From: JACMQX01 sp044225675
GTDB taxonomy: Bacteria > Pseudomonadota > Gammaproteobacteria > Burkholderiales > Burkholderiaceae_C
DNA length: 64,000 nt
Direction: 5' to 3'
NCBI GenBank assembly: GCA_044225675.1
Contig: JBGAIH010000027.1
Span: 1-64,000, forward strand
The number at the start of each line of letters is the position of its first letter. The first letter of the stretch is position 1. Both the position numbers and the translations under genes were made by a program. A model generated the notes under the pieces. It had not been told where the DNA came from. It made no database searches and saw only the letters and a list, made by a program, of their open reading frames with translations. Positions 33,807 through 44,003 of the stretch are shown here, piece by piece.

Positions 33807-34817
33807 ATGCAATACGTTCGCCTCGGCCGCACCGGCCTGACAGTGTCCCGGGCCTGCCTCGGATGCATGACCTACGGCAAGCCCGGCTGGGAAGTCCACC
33901 CGTGGACGATCGACCGCGACGCGGCGATGCCGTTCTTCCGGCGTGCCGCAGACGTCGGCATCAACTTCTTCGACACCGCCGACCACTACAGCTACGGTGC
34001 CAGCGAGGAGATCGTCGGCGACGCCATCCGCGCGCACTTCCGGCGCGAGGAAGTGGTCGTGGCCACCAAGGTGGGCCTGCCGATGGGCCCGGGGCCGAAC
34101 ATGGCGGGGCTGTCGCGCAAGCACATCGTCGAGTCGGTGAACCAGTCGCTGCGCCGGCTCCGCTTCGATCACATCGACCTGCTCTACACCCACCGTTTCG
34201 ACACCGGCACGGAGCTGGAGGAAATGATCCTGGCGCTGGACCTGCTGGTGCGGCAGGGCAAGGTCCACTACCTGGGCGCCTGCTCCACCACGGCATGGCA
34301 GTTCGCCAAGGTGCGCGAGATGCAGAAGGCCATGGGCTGCGCCAGCTTCCAGGTGATGCAGAACTTCTACAACCTCGCCTACCGCGAGGAGGAGCGGGAG
34401 ATGATCCCCTACTGTCGACACGAGGGCATCGCGCTGGTGCCGTGGTCGCCCATCGCGCGCGGCTTTCTGGCGGGGCTGCGCCCGCGCGACGTGCAAACGG
34501 CGAAGGGGCGGGCCGCGACCGACCGGGTGCTGCGGGACTACTTCGGATCGGAGGCCGACTACCGCGTGCTCGATGCGGTGCAGGCCGCCGCCGCCGAGCG
34601 CGGCGTGACGGCCGCGCAGATCGCCTACGCCTGGGTCTATGCCAAGCCCTGGGTCACCGCGCCCATCGTCGGCGCCGAAAGGATCGAGCACCTCGACCAG
34701 GCCGTGGCCGCCATGGAAATCGATCTCGACGAGGCGACGATCCAGTCCCTCGAAGCCGCCTACGAGGCACGCGAGCCGACCGGCCAGATCGTGGTCGGCG
34801 GACGCAGCCCGCTCTGA
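33807..34817 (+). CDS. Aldo-keto reductase
   Basis: The 336-residue TIM-barrel NADP oxidoreductase carries the catalytic tetrad Asp56 (FFDTADHY), Tyr61 or Tyr63, Lys88 (ATKVGL) and His129 (YTHRFD). The C-terminal APIVGAERIEHLDQAV cofactor region is intact. CTGGAGACGG precedes ATG 33807. It belongs to the YajO/AKR-type bacterial group acting on aldehydes or ketones. It sits between the CoxSMG-like genes and the Liv transporter, so a carbonyl intermediate in this pathway is likely. Confidence 0.9.
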   Translation: MQYVRLGRTGLTVSRACLGCMTYGKPGWEVHPWTIDRDAAMPFFRRAADVGINFFDTADHYSYGASEEIVGDAIRAHFRREEVVVATKVGLPMGPGPNMAGLSRKHIVESVNQSLRRLRFDHIDLLYTHRFDTGTELEEMILALDLLVRQGKVHYLGACSTTAWQFAKVREMQKAMGCASFQVMQNFYNLAYREEEREMIPYCRHEGIALVPWSPIARGFLAGLRPRDVQTAKGRAATDRVLRDYFGSEADYRVLDAVQAAAAERGVTAAQIAYAWVYAKPWVTAPIVGAERIEHLDQAVAAMEIDLDEATIQSLEAAYEAREPTGQIVVGGRSPL

Positions 34818-34828
34818 AGGAGCCGACC

Positions 34829-35719
34829 ATGTTCGCTCAGCAACTGCTCAACGGGATCGTGGTCGGCGGCGTCTACGCCCTGTTCGCGATCGGCCTGACC
34901 CTCGTCTTCGGCGTGCACAAGATCCTCAACCTGGCGCATGGCGGCATCTTCATGCTCGGCGCCTTCGCCGCGCTCTACGCCGTCAAGGCGGGCGCGCCGC
35001 TGTGGCTGGCCTTCCTCCTGGCTGCCGCGGGCGGCGGCCTGCTGTCGGTGCTGGTGGAGCTCGTCTGCTTCCGGCCGCTGCGGCGCTCGGGCGAGGAGGA
35101 GTTCGGCGCCATCATCTCCTCCATCGGCGCCAACCTGATCTTCGTGACGCTGGCGCAGCGCATCTCGCAGACGCAGGTGATGCGCTTTCCGTTCGACACC
35201 TTTCCGGTCGAGACCTACGAGTTCGCGGGCCTGCGCGTGTCGGCGCTGCAGCTGTTCATGACGCTGTGCGCGGCGGTGCTGGTCACGCTGCTGACCTGGT
35301 ACCTGCAGCGCACGGCGGCGGGGCGGCGCATCCGCACGGTGGCCGCCAACGAGCGGGCCGGCACGCTGGTGGGCATCAATCCCAACGTGGTGTACTTCCA
35401 GACCTTCTTCATGGCGGGCGCGCTGGCGGGCGCGGCCGGCGTGCTGGTGGGCCTGGCCTTCAACTCGATCCACTTCCTGATGGGCGAGTCCTTTCTGCTG
35501 CGCGGCTTCATCGTGCTCATCCTGGGCGGGCTGGGCAGCATTCCCGGCGCGCTCGTCGCCGGGCTGCTGTTCGGCGTGATCCAGACGTTCTCGTTCGCCT
35601 ACCTTCCGACGCAGCTGAGCGACGTGATCATCTTCTCGTCGCTGTTCGCGCTGCTGATGCTTCGGCCCAACGGCCTGTTCGGTCGCGATGCGGCCGGCTC
35701 GATGAGGAGCGCACGATGA
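34829..35719 (+). CDS. livH: Branched-chain amino acid-type ABC transporter permease LivH
   Basis: The 296-residue inner-membrane permease has about eight hydrophobic segments. The LivH motifs are LNGIVVGGVYALFAIGLTLV at the start, ANERAGTLVGIN (ATPase-contact EAA-like loop) and FIVLILGGLGSIPGAL. It forms the pore with LivM. Liv systems in this clade often import aromatic or dicarboxylic acids rather than amino acids. The stop overlaps the livM start (ATGA). Confidence 0.93.
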   Translation: MFAQQLLNGIVVGGVYALFAIGLTLVFGVHKILNLAHGGIFMLGAFAALYAVKAGAPLWLAFLLAAAGGGLLSVLVELVCFRPLRRSGEEEFGAIISSIGANLIFVTLAQRISQTQVMRFPFDTFPVETYEFAGLRVSALQLFMTLCAAVLVTLLTWYLQRTAAGRRIRTVAANERAGTLVGINPNVVYFQTFFMAGALAGAAGVLVGLAFNSIHFLMGESFLLRGFIVLILGGLGSIPGALVAGLLFGVIQTFSFAYLPTQLSDVIIFSSLFALLMLRPNGLFGRDAAGSMRSAR

Positions 35720-36644
35720 TCGAATTCCTGCAGACCTGGCGGCCCCTGATCGAGTTTCTCGTGCTGCAGGCCGGCTATGCGCTGAGCCAGTACGTGGTGC
35801 TGCGCGCGGGCGTGTTCTCCATCGCTTCCGCGGGCTTCGCCGCCGTCGGCGCGTACGGCGCCGCCGTGCTCACGCTGCGGCTGGGCGTGCCGGCTCCGCT
35901 GGCCATCGCCTGCGCCTGCGCGACCGGCTGCGTGCTGGGCCTGGTGCTGGCGCTTCCGCTGGCGCGCCTGCGCGGCGTCTACCAGGCGATCGCGACGCTC
36001 GCCTTCGTGCAGATCGTGCTCTCGCTGAACCTGTATCTCGACGGCGTGACAGGCGGCGCCAACGGCCTCAACGGCATTCCAAAGGTGGTCGGACCGTGGA
36101 CGCTCGGGCTCGCGCTGGCGGCCTGCATCTACCTCGTCACGCGGCTGAACGCCAGCCGCGCGGGCCGCGCCGCCAACATCGTGCGCGAGGACGAAGCCGT
36201 CGCCGCCAGCCTGGGCGTCTCGGTGGTGTTCCACCAGTCCGTCGCCTTCGCGCTGTCGGGCGCGATCGCAGGCCTGTTCGGCGCGCTGGAGGCCTTTCAC
36301 GGCTACGCGCTCGACCCGAACCAGTTCGGCTTTGCGCTGGTGGTGGCGATCCTGTCGTACGTCGTTCTCGGCGGACGGCGCAGCGTTGCCGGACCGATCG
36401 CGGGCGCGGTGGTGCTCGGCATCCTGCCCGAGATCGCGCGGCCGCTGGCGGACTTCCGCATGCTGATCTACGGCGCGCTGCTGATCGGGGTGATCGCCTA
36501 CCTGCCGCGCGGCGTGGTGGACACCGGGCTCCAATGGTGGCGGCTGCGGCGGCTGGCCGGCTCGCGTGCCGCGCCGGCAACCCGCCGCCCGGACGAGGAC
36601 CCGCTCGGCCGCGCCGCCGGACCGACCCGCCCGGAGGTGACGCC

Positions 36645-36648
<4 letters not shown>
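35716..36648 (+). CDS. livM: Branched-chain amino acid-type ABC transporter permease LivM
   Basis: The 310-residue second permease is highly hydrophobic. It has the LivM-type core LARLRGVYQAIATLAFVQI, REDEAVAASLGVSV (ATPase-contact loop) and a GGRRSVAGPIAGAVVLGILPE-like segment near the end. A charged C-terminal tail (~285-310) is cytoplasmic. It is translationally coupled by ATGA overlaps to livH before it and livG after it. Confidence 0.92.
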
Positions 36649-37400
<752 letters not shown>

Positions 37401-37403
37401 GCG

Positions 37404-38111
37404 ATGCTCGAGATTCAAGGACTGCACACCTCCTACCGCGGCATCCGCGCCCTGCGCGGCGTGAGCCTGCACGTGGCCGCCGGCGAGATGGTGGCGCTGA
37501 TCGGGGCCAACGGCGCCGGCAAGTCGACGCTGCTCAACTCCATCAGCGGCGTGGTGCGCAGCGAGCGCGGCGCCATCCGCTTCGATGGCCGCGACATCGC
37601 GGGCGACTCGCCCTGGAACACGGCCCGCGAAGGTCTGCTGCAGGTGCCCGAAGGCCGCCAGGTGATCGCCGACCTGAGCGTGCTGGAGAACCTCGAAGTC
37701 GGCCGCACCGCACTGGGCCGTCGGCCCGCCCGCTACACCCTGGGTGACATCCACGCGCTGTTCCCCGTGCTCAAGGAGCGCGAGTCGCAGCTGGCCGGCT
37801 CGCTGTCCGGCGGCCAGCAGCAGATGCTGGCCATCGGCCGCGCGCTCATGGGCTCGCCGCGCATGCTGCTGCTCGACGAGCCGAGCCTCGGGCTGGCACC
37901 GCTGGTGATCAACCAGGTGTTCGCCGCGCTGCGCAAGATCAACGAAGCCGGCCTGACGGTCCTGCTCGTCGAGCAGAACGCCCGCAAGGCGCTGGCCCTG
38001 ACGGCCCGCGCCTACGTGCTCGACCAGGGCGAGATCGTGCACCAGGGCGCCAGCGCCGCGCTGGCGGCCGATCCGGCCATCTCGGCGCACTACCTCGGCG
38101 GTGCGGGCTGA
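37404..38111 (+). CDS. livF: ABC transporter ATP-binding protein LivF
   Basis: The 235-residue ATPase shows Walker A GANGAGKST, LivF-type QVPEGRQVIADLSVLENLEVG, signature LSGGQQQM, Walker B MLLLDEPSLGLAP and LLVEQNA. It pairs with LivG. It lies between livG and the periplasmic binding protein gene, 61 bp upstream of the latter. Confidence 0.95.
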   Translation: MLEIQGLHTSYRGIRALRGVSLHVAAGEMVALIGANGAGKSTLLNSISGVVRSERGAIRFDGRDIAGDSPWNTAREGLLQVPEGRQVIADLSVLENLEVGRTALGRRPARYTLGDIHALFPVLKERESQLAGSLSGGQQQMLAIGRALMGSPRMLLLDEPSLGLAPLVINQVFAALRKINEAGLTVLLVEQNARKALALTARAYVLDQGEIVHQGASAALAADPAISAHYLGGAG

Positions 38112-38172
38112 CGCCCGGCGCGGCCGGCAGCGAGTTTCCCACCCAGGTTTCTTTCAACCCCAGGAGCATTTC

Positions 38173-39315
38173 ATGAACCGGAGACACACAGCATTCACCG
38201 CCCTGCGTCTGGCCACGGCCACGGCAGCCCTCGTCTGCGCGGGCGCGGCGCTCGCGGCGGAGCACAGGATCGTCGTCGTCATGGGGCTGACCGGCCCCAG
38301 CGCGTTCGTCGCCGTGCCCGCGACCAATGCGATGAAGATCGCCGAGGAGGACCTCAAGGCCGAAGGCTTCTTCGGCAAGGACACGCTCAAGGTGACCTAC
38401 GAGGACAACCGCTCGGACAAGCAGGAGGCCATCACGCTGCTGAACAAGGTGGCGCAGGACAAGGCCAACCTGATGTTCATCGGCCCGGTGTCCTCGTCCG
38501 AGGCGCTGGCGGCCGCCCCGGCAGCGGTGTCGCTGAAGATTCCGCTCTTCACCACCGGCACCAACCCGGCCATCCTGGCCGCGGGCGAATGGGCGTTCAA
38601 GGCCTCGGAGAATGCCGAGGACTTCGTGCGGCCGATCGGCGACTACATCGGCAAGACCGTCAAGCCCAAGGCCTGCTACCTGACCTCGATCCGCGACAAC
38701 GAGGCCTATCTCGTCTACGCCAAGGTGTTCAAGGACGCGGTGGTCGCCGCCGGCACGAAGATCGTGGGCGAGGACACCTTTCTGCAATCCGAGAGCAACT
38801 TCGCCGCACTCGCGACCAAGATCGTCGCCTCGGGCGCCGATTGCCTGTACGTCTCGACGCCGCCGGAAGTCGGCGCCAACCTCGTGGTGCAGGCGCGCCA
38901 GGCCGGCCTGCCGGCCAAGACCGTGATCGTGGGCAACCAGAACATGGCCAGCGACAAGTACACGGCCATCGGCGGCAAGGCCGTGGAAGGCACCTACCTC
39001 ATGGCCGAGTTCTCGCCCTTTGCCGACAGCGCCGCCGCCAGGGACTTCGTGCGCAAGTACACGCTGCGCTACCGCAGCCTGCCCGACGCCTGGGCCGCGA
39101 CCGGCTATTCGATGATGAAGGTGGCCGCCCATGCCATCAAGGCCGCAGGCCCCAACCCCACGCGCGAAGCCGTGCGCGCCGCGATGGCCGCCACGCGCGA
39201 TGTGCCCGTGGTGGTCGGCGGCGGCAAGTTCTCGCTGGACAGGAACCGCGTGCCGCACTTCGGCTCGGTGATCCTGCAGATCAAGGACGGCAAGCTCGTC
39301 TCGCCGGCACGGTGA
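38173..39315 (+). CDS. livK: ABC transporter substrate-binding protein (LivK-like)
   Basis: The 380-residue periplasmic protein has a signal peptide at ~1-28 (LATATAALVCAGAALAA). It is a type 1 periplasmic-binding fold (IVVVMGLTGPSAFVAVPA, IGPVSSSEALAAAP, LFTTGTNPAILAAGEWAFK). AGGAG lies 7 nt upstream. It is diverged from amino-acid LivJ/LivK and resembles receptors for aromatic compounds; the ligand is unknown. It lies immediately before the large molybdenum-hydroxylase gene, linking uptake to oxidation. Confidence 0.93.
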   Translation: MNRRHTAFTALRLATATAALVCAGAALAAEHRIVVVMGLTGPSAFVAVPATNAMKIAEEDLKAEGFFGKDTLKVTYEDNRSDKQEAITLLNKVAQDKANLMFIGPVSSSEALAAAPAAVSLKIPLFTTGTNPAILAAGEWAFKASENAEDFVRPIGDYIGKTVKPKACYLTSIRDNEAYLVYAKVFKDAVVAAGTKIVGEDTFLQSESNFAALATKIVASGADCLYVSTPPEVGANLVVQARQAGLPAKTVIVGNQNMASDKYTAIGGKAVEGTYLMAEFSPFADSAAARDFVRKYTLRYRSLPDAWAATGYSMMKVAAHAIKAAGPNPTREAVRAAMAATRDVPVVVGGGKFSLDRNRVPHFGSVILQIKDGKLVSPAR

Positions 39316-39321
39316 CACCGC

Positions 39322-41694
39322 ATGAGCGAGCTTGCAGTCACCCGGGAGCCTCAGGCGCAGGAGCGCCGCGACGGCATCGGATGCCCCGTCCCGCGCATCG
39401 AGGATGACCGTCTCGTGCGCGGCGCGGGCCGCTACACCGACGACATCCGCCTGCCCGGCCAGGCGCATCTGGTGCTGCTGCGCTCGCCGCATGCGGCGGC
39501 CCGGATCGTCTCGATCGACACCGAGGCCGCGCGGCAGGCGCCGGGCGTCGTCGCGGTGTTCACGGCGGCCGATTTCGCGCATCTGGGCCTGCCGGCGATC
39601 GGCTCCAAGGTGCCCCACGCGCGGCCGGACGGCAGCCCGCACGCCACGACGCCCTATGGCGTCCTGGCCGATGGCCTGGCCGCGCATGTGGGCGACGCGG
39701 TGGCCGCCGTCGTCGCGGAATCGGTCAACGAGGCCAAGGACGCCGCCGAGTTGATCGGCGTGGACTACGAGCCGCTGCCGGCCGTGACCGATGCGGTCCG
39801 GGCGCTCGAGCCGGGCGCGCCCAAGGTGTGGCCCCATACCGACGACAACCTGTGCATGGCCTACCGGCTCGGTGACGTGGCCGCCTGCGACGCCGCGTTC
39901 GCCGGCGCACACACCGTCGTGCGCGAGCGCTTCACGATCTCGCGCGTGGCCACCGCGTCGCTGGAGCCGCGCGCGGCCATCGGCAGCTTCGACGCGCGCG
40001 AGGGCCGCTACACGCTGCACGCCAGTCTGCAGATGCCGCACGAGGTGGGGCGCGACCTGGCCGCGCTGCTGGGCCTGTCGCCGTCGGACCTGCGCGTGGT
40101 GTCACCCGACGTGGGCGGCGGCTTCGGCATGAAGCTGCCCGTCTACCAGGAGTATTTGCTCGTGCTGCTGGCCAGCCGCATGACGGGCCGGCCGGTGCGC
40201 TGGATCGGCGAGCGCAGCGAAGCCTTCCAGTCCGACCAGCAGGCGCGCGACACCGTCAACGACGTCGAGCTGGCGCTGGACCGCACGGGGCGCTTTCTCG
40301 GACTGCGCGTTCGCACCATTGCCAACCTGGGCGCCTACATCGGGCAATGGAGCCTGCATGTGCCGACCGGCAATCTCGGCGGGCTCGCCGGCCCCTACCG
40401 CATCGGCAGCTTCGACGTCTCGGTGATCGGCGCCTTCACGCACACCGTGCCCGTGGGTGCGTACCGCGGCGCCGGTCGGCCCGAGGCCTCCTACTGCATC
40501 GAGCGCATCGTCGACCGCGCGGCGCTGGAGCTTGGCGTCGATCCCGCCGAACTGCGCCGCCGCAACATGGTCGACGCCGCGGACATGCCCTACGCGACCG
40601 GGCTCGTGTTCACCTATGACTGCGGCGACTTCAAGGGTCTGCTGGAGGCGACGCAGGCCGCCGCCGACTGGGCCGGCTTTCCCGCGCGCCAGCAGCAGTC
40701 GCAGGCGCGGGGCCGCCTGCGCGGCATCGGCATGGCCTACGTGGTGGAGAGTGCCGGCGGCCCGGCCGGCAAGTCCTTCGACGAGCATATCGAGATCCGC
40801 TTCGACTCGGGCGGCAAGGCCACGGTGCTGGCCGGCTCGCATTCGCACGGCCAGGGCCATGAAACCGCCTTCCGGCAGCTCGCGGCGCAGTACCTGGGAC
40901 TGGCCTTCGACGCGGTGCACGTGGTCTGCGGCGACACCGACCGCGTGAGCCATGGCCGCGGCAGCTTCGGCTCGCGCACCATGATGGCGGCCGGCTCCGC
41001 CTTCAAGGCCGCGGCCGCGCGCATCGTCGACAAGGGTTCGGCCATCGCGGCGCATCTGCTGGAGTCGCATGTGGACGACATCGTCTTCGACGCCGGCCGG
41101 TTCTCGGTCAAGGGCACCGACCGCTCGCTGTCGCTGGCCGAGGTCGCGCGCGCCGCCTTCAATCCCTGGGGCCTGCCCGACAGCATCGACGTCGGACTGT
41201 CGGCCAGCGCCGCGAACTCGCACGGCGGCATCACCTTCCCCAACGGCTGCCATGTCTGCGAGGTGGAGGTCGACCCGGACACGGGCGTCGTCGAGATCGT
41301 GAGCTACCACGTGGGCGAAGACGTCGGCACGGTGATCAACCCGCTGCTGCTCAAGGGCCAGATTCAGGGCGGCGTGGTGCAGGGCATCGGGCAGGCGCTG
41401 ATGGAGCGCATCGTCTACGCCGACGACAACGGCCAGCTCCTGACCGGATCGTTCATGGACTACGCCATGCCGCGCGCGGCCGACGTGGGGCCGATCCACA
41501 CCTTCAGCCGCCCGGTGCCGACGGCCGTCAATCCGCTGGGCGTCAAGGGCGCCGGCGAAGCTGGCGCCGTCGGCGCGCTGCCGGCCGTGATGAACGCGGT
41601 GGGCCATGCCCTGTGGTCGCGCGGCGTCAGGCACATGGACATGCCGGCGACGCCGTGCCGGGTGTGGGAGGCGCTGCAGGCCGGCCGCCGGTAA
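39322..41694 (+). CDS. Molybdopterin large subunit of xanthine dehydrogenase family (CoxL-like)
   Basis: The 790-residue product has RIEDDRLVRGAGRYTDDI at the N-terminus (~25-42), VSPDVGGGFGMK (~258-269) and the catalytic Glu746 in VKGAGEAGAVG. The CO-dehydrogenase active-site loop AYRCSFR is replaced by AYRGAGR (Tyr381 onward), so the copper-binding Cys is absent and CO oxidation is not expected. It should hydroxylate an organic ring or aldehyde in the cytoplasm with the CoxS/CoxM-like subunits at 31731-32968. It is separated from them by CoxG, AKR and the Liv transporter but lies in the same operon, 6 bp after livK. Confidence 0.92.
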   Translation: MSELAVTREPQAQERRDGIGCPVPRIEDDRLVRGAGRYTDDIRLPGQAHLVLLRSPHAAARIVSIDTEAARQAPGVVAVFTAADFAHLGLPAIGSKVPHARPDGSPHATTPYGVLADGLAAHVGDAVAAVVAESVNEAKDAAELIGVDYEPLPAVTDAVRALEPGAPKVWPHTDDNLCMAYRLGDVAACDAAFAGAHTVVRERFTISRVATASLEPRAAIGSFDAREGRYTLHASLQMPHEVGRDLAALLGLSPSDLRVVSPDVGGGFGMKLPVYQEYLLVLLASRMTGRPVRWIGERSEAFQSDQQARDTVNDVELALDRTGRFLGLRVRTIANLGAYIGQWSLHVPTGNLGGLAGPYRIGSFDVSVIGAFTHTVPVGAYRGAGRPEASYCIERIVDRAALELGVDPAELRRRNMVDAADMPYATGLVFTYDCGDFKGLLEATQAAADWAGFPARQQQSQARGRLRGIGMAYVVESAGGPAGKSFDEHIEIRFDSGGKATVLAGSHSHGQGHETAFRQLAAQYLGLAFDAVHVVCGDTDRVSHGRGSFGSRTMMAAGSAFKAAAARIVDKGSAIAAHLLESHVDDIVFDAGRFSVKGTDRSLSLAEVARAAFNPWGLPDSIDVGLSASAANSHGGITFPNGCHVCEVEVDPDTGVVEIVSYHVGEDVGTVINPLLLKGQIQGGVVQGIGQALMERIVYADDNGQLLTGSFMDYAMPRAADVGPIHTFSRPVPTAVNPLGVKGAGEAGAVGALPAVMNAVGHALWSRGVRHMDMPATPCRVWEALQAGRR

Positions 41695-41718
41695 GCGCCT
41701 GGCGGCGGCCGCGCCGCC

Positions 41719-42903
41719 TCACATCCGCTCGAAGATCGCGGCGATCCCCTGGCCGCCGCCGATGCACATGGTCACCAGCGCGTAGCGGCCCTGGACGCGC
41801 TGGAGTTCGTGCACGGCCTTGACGGTGATCACCGCGCCGGTGGCACCGATGGGGTGGCCCAGCGAGATGCCCGATCCGTTCGGGTTGACCTTGGCCGGGT
41901 CGAGGCCCAGGTCGCGCGTGACCGCGCAGGCCTGCGCGGCGAAGGCCTCGTTGGCCTCGATCACGTCGAGGTCGGCGACCGACAGGCCCGCCCGCCTGAG
42001 CGCCAGCTGCGTGGCCGGCACCGGGCCGATGCCCATGTACTGCGGGTCCACACCGGCATGGGCATAGGCGACGAGCCGCGCAAGCGGCCGGGCACCCCGC
42101 GCCCTGGCGGCGCCAGCCTCCATCAGGACCACGGCGGCCGCCGCATCGTTCAGGCCCGAGGCGTTGCCCGCCGTGACCGTGCCGTTCTCCTTGAGGAACA
42201 CGGGCTTGAGCTTGGCAAAGTCCGCCGCGTCGGCGTCGCTGCGGAAATGCTCGTCGGCCGTGTAGGCGACTTCGCCTTTTCGGCTCTTGACCATCACGGG
42301 CACGATCTGGTCCCTGAAGTAGCCGGCCTCGGTCGCGCGCTGGGCGCGCCGGTGGCTCTCCAGCGCGATCGCGTCCTGCTCCTCGCGCGTGATGCCCCAT
42401 TTCTTCGCGATGTTCTCGGCCGTCACGCCCATGTGCACGGTCTTGAACGGGTCGTGCAGCGCGCCGACCATCATGTCCACGAGCTGGGTGTCGCCCATGC
42501 GTGCGCCCCAGCGGCTGTTGAGGCTGGCATAGGGCGCGCGGCTCATGCTTTCGGCGCCGCCGCCGATGGCCACGTCGGTATCCCCGAGCAGGATGGACTG
42601 GCTGGCCGACACGATGGCCTGCAGGCCCGAGCCGCACAGGCGGTTGACGTTCATGGCCGGCGTGCCTTCAGGGCAGCCGCCCTCGAGCGCGGCGACGCGC
42701 GACAGATACATGTCGCGCGGCTCGGTGTTGACGACGTGGCCGAACACCACATGGCCCACGTCGGTGCCGTCGACCCCTGCGCGCGCCAGCGATTCGCGCA
42801 GCACGGTCGCCGCCAGCCGGGTGGGGGGAACGTCCTTCAGGCTTCCGCCAAAGGTACCAATACCGGTGCGCACACCGCTCACGACAACGACTTCACGGCT
42901 CAT
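41719..42903 (-). CDS. Acetyl-CoA C-acetyltransferase (thiolase II type)
   Basis: The 394-residue classical thiolase has Cys90 (NRLCGSGLQAI), NEAFAAQ, His350 (LGHPIGATG) and Cys380 (MCIGGGQG). It is typical of PhaA/AtoB-type enzymes interconverting acetoacetyl-CoA and acetyl-CoA, or of beta-ketoadipyl-CoA-type thiolases. AGGAGT-like GGAGTTTTTC precedes the ATG. It is convergent with the CoxL-like gene 24 bp away across a short GC-rich hairpin (GGCGGC/GCCGCC). It supplies the terminal acetyl-CoA release for the region. Confidence 0.93.
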   Translation of the reverse strand: MSREVVVVSGVRTGIGTFGGSLKDVPPTRLAATVLRESLARAGVDGTDVGHVVFGHVVNTEPRDMYLSRVAALEGGCPEGTPAMNVNRLCGSGLQAIVSASQSILLGDTDVAIGGGAESMSRAPYASLNSRWGARMGDTQLVDMMVGALHDPFKTVHMGVTAENIAKKWGITREEQDAIALESHRRAQRATEAGYFRDQIVPVMVKSRKGEVAYTADEHFRSDADAADFAKLKPVFLKENGTVTAGNASGLNDAAAAVVLMEAGAARARGARPLARLVAYAHAGVDPQYMGIGPVPATQLALRRAGLSVADLDVIEANEAFAAQACAVTRDLGLDPAKVNPNGSGISLGHPIGATGAVITVKAVHELQRVQGRYALVTMCIGGGQGIAAIFERM

Positions 42904-43040
42904 GAAAAACTCCTGGGTTGCATTCGAGGACGGGTCAGCCCTTGATGCTATCCGGGAACCGGGGGCAGCGACCGCTGCGGGGCCCGGAAAGATGCGGCGC
43001 AGCGGTTGGCCCAGAGCGCCAGGCCCGGCCGGCCCGGCGC

Positions 43041-43925
43041 TCAGGGCAGCGCCAGCGTCGCCGCCAGGTGGCCGTAGACGGTGGCGACGCGGCGCAGGTG
43101 CCGCGACTCGGGGTGGGTGAGCAGCCAGAGCTCGGTCTCGCCCTCGGCAAGCGGCTCCGAAATCTGCACCACGTCGCGGCGGCCCTGCCCCAGGAACAGC
43201 GGCACGATGCCCACCCCCAGGCCCTGCCCCACCAGCTCCAGCACGGACAGGATGCTGTGGACCCGGTAGCTCGGACGCACGCGCGGGAAGTGGCGCTTGC
43301 GCCAGAGCACCGAGGGATGGTCGGGCAGCGCGTCGTCCGGGGCGATCCAGTCGACCTGGCCAGCGTCGGCCATCGCGCGCCGGCGCAGGCTGCCCTGGCG
43401 TGGCGCGAACAGCGCGACCCGGATCGCACCGATCGAGCGGCCCACCAGATGCTGGGGCGGCCTTCGGGTGGCGCGCACCGCGATGTCGGCGTCGCGCCGC
43501 GTCAGGCTCGCCAGCTCGTTGCCGGTATGCAGGTCGAAGTCCAGCAGCGGATGGGTCGCGCGCAAGGGGCGCAGGGCTGGCGCAACCAGGCCATGCAGGA
43601 TGGTGTCGGTCGTCGTGATGCGCACGGTGCCCGAGACCTGGGACGGCGTGGCTTGCACGGCCGAGAGCGCCAGCTCCAGGGCGGCCTCCATCTGCTCCGC
43701 ATGGGCGGCGAGTTCCGCCCCCAGTTCGGTGGCGACGTAGCCGGTGCGCGTGCGCTCGAACAGCGAGCGCCCCAGGCCGCGTTCGATCCGCTGCAGCGAG
43801 CGGAACACGGTGGACGCATCCACCCCCAGGCGCGCGCCGGCGGCGGCCAGGCTGCGGCCGCGCGCCAGCGCCAGGGTCACCTCGAGATCGCCAGCCTGGA
43901 GCTTGTATTGCGTCTTTGCAATCAT
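43041..43925 (-). CDS. LysR-family transcriptional regulator
   Basis: The 294-residue product has an N-terminal HTH (LEVTLALARGRSLAAAGARL, DASTVFRSLQRIERGLG, FERTRTGYVATELG) and an effector domain (GTVRITTTDTIL, IVPLFLG). It is divergent from the glutathione transferase gene and shares a 78-bp region containing repeated TGCAATCAT elements. It probably controls the transferase and itself. A redox or electrophile signal is plausible but unproven. Confidence 0.92.
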   Translation of the reverse strand: MIAKTQYKLQAGDLEVTLALARGRSLAAAGARLGVDASTVFRSLQRIERGLGRSLFERTRTGYVATELGAELAAHAEQMEAALELALSAVQATPSQVSGTVRITTTDTILHGLVAPALRPLRATHPLLDFDLHTGNELASLTRRDADIAVRATRRPPQHLVGRSIGAIRVALFAPRQGSLRRRAMADAGQVDWIAPDDALPDHPSVLWRKRHFPRVRPSYRVHSILSVLELVGQGLGVGIVPLFLGQGRRDVVQISEPLAEGETELWLLTHPESRHLRRVATVYGHLAATLALP

Positions 43926-43967
43926 GGATTGATCTCCTGCCTATGGCTGTTTCGTGAATGCAATCAT
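43918..43967. promoter_or_regulatory. Repeated GCAATCAT elements between lysR and GST
   Basis: CAATC-ATG-GATTG (43919-43931) is a perfect dyad spanning the LysR start codon. GCAATCAT recurs at 43960-43967, 42 bp away (four helical turns). This is the likely LysR autoregulatory and activation site. Confidence 0.5.
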
Positions 43968-44003
43968 AGAGTGAGGCCATTTTCACGACGAAGGAGTGAC
44001 TTC

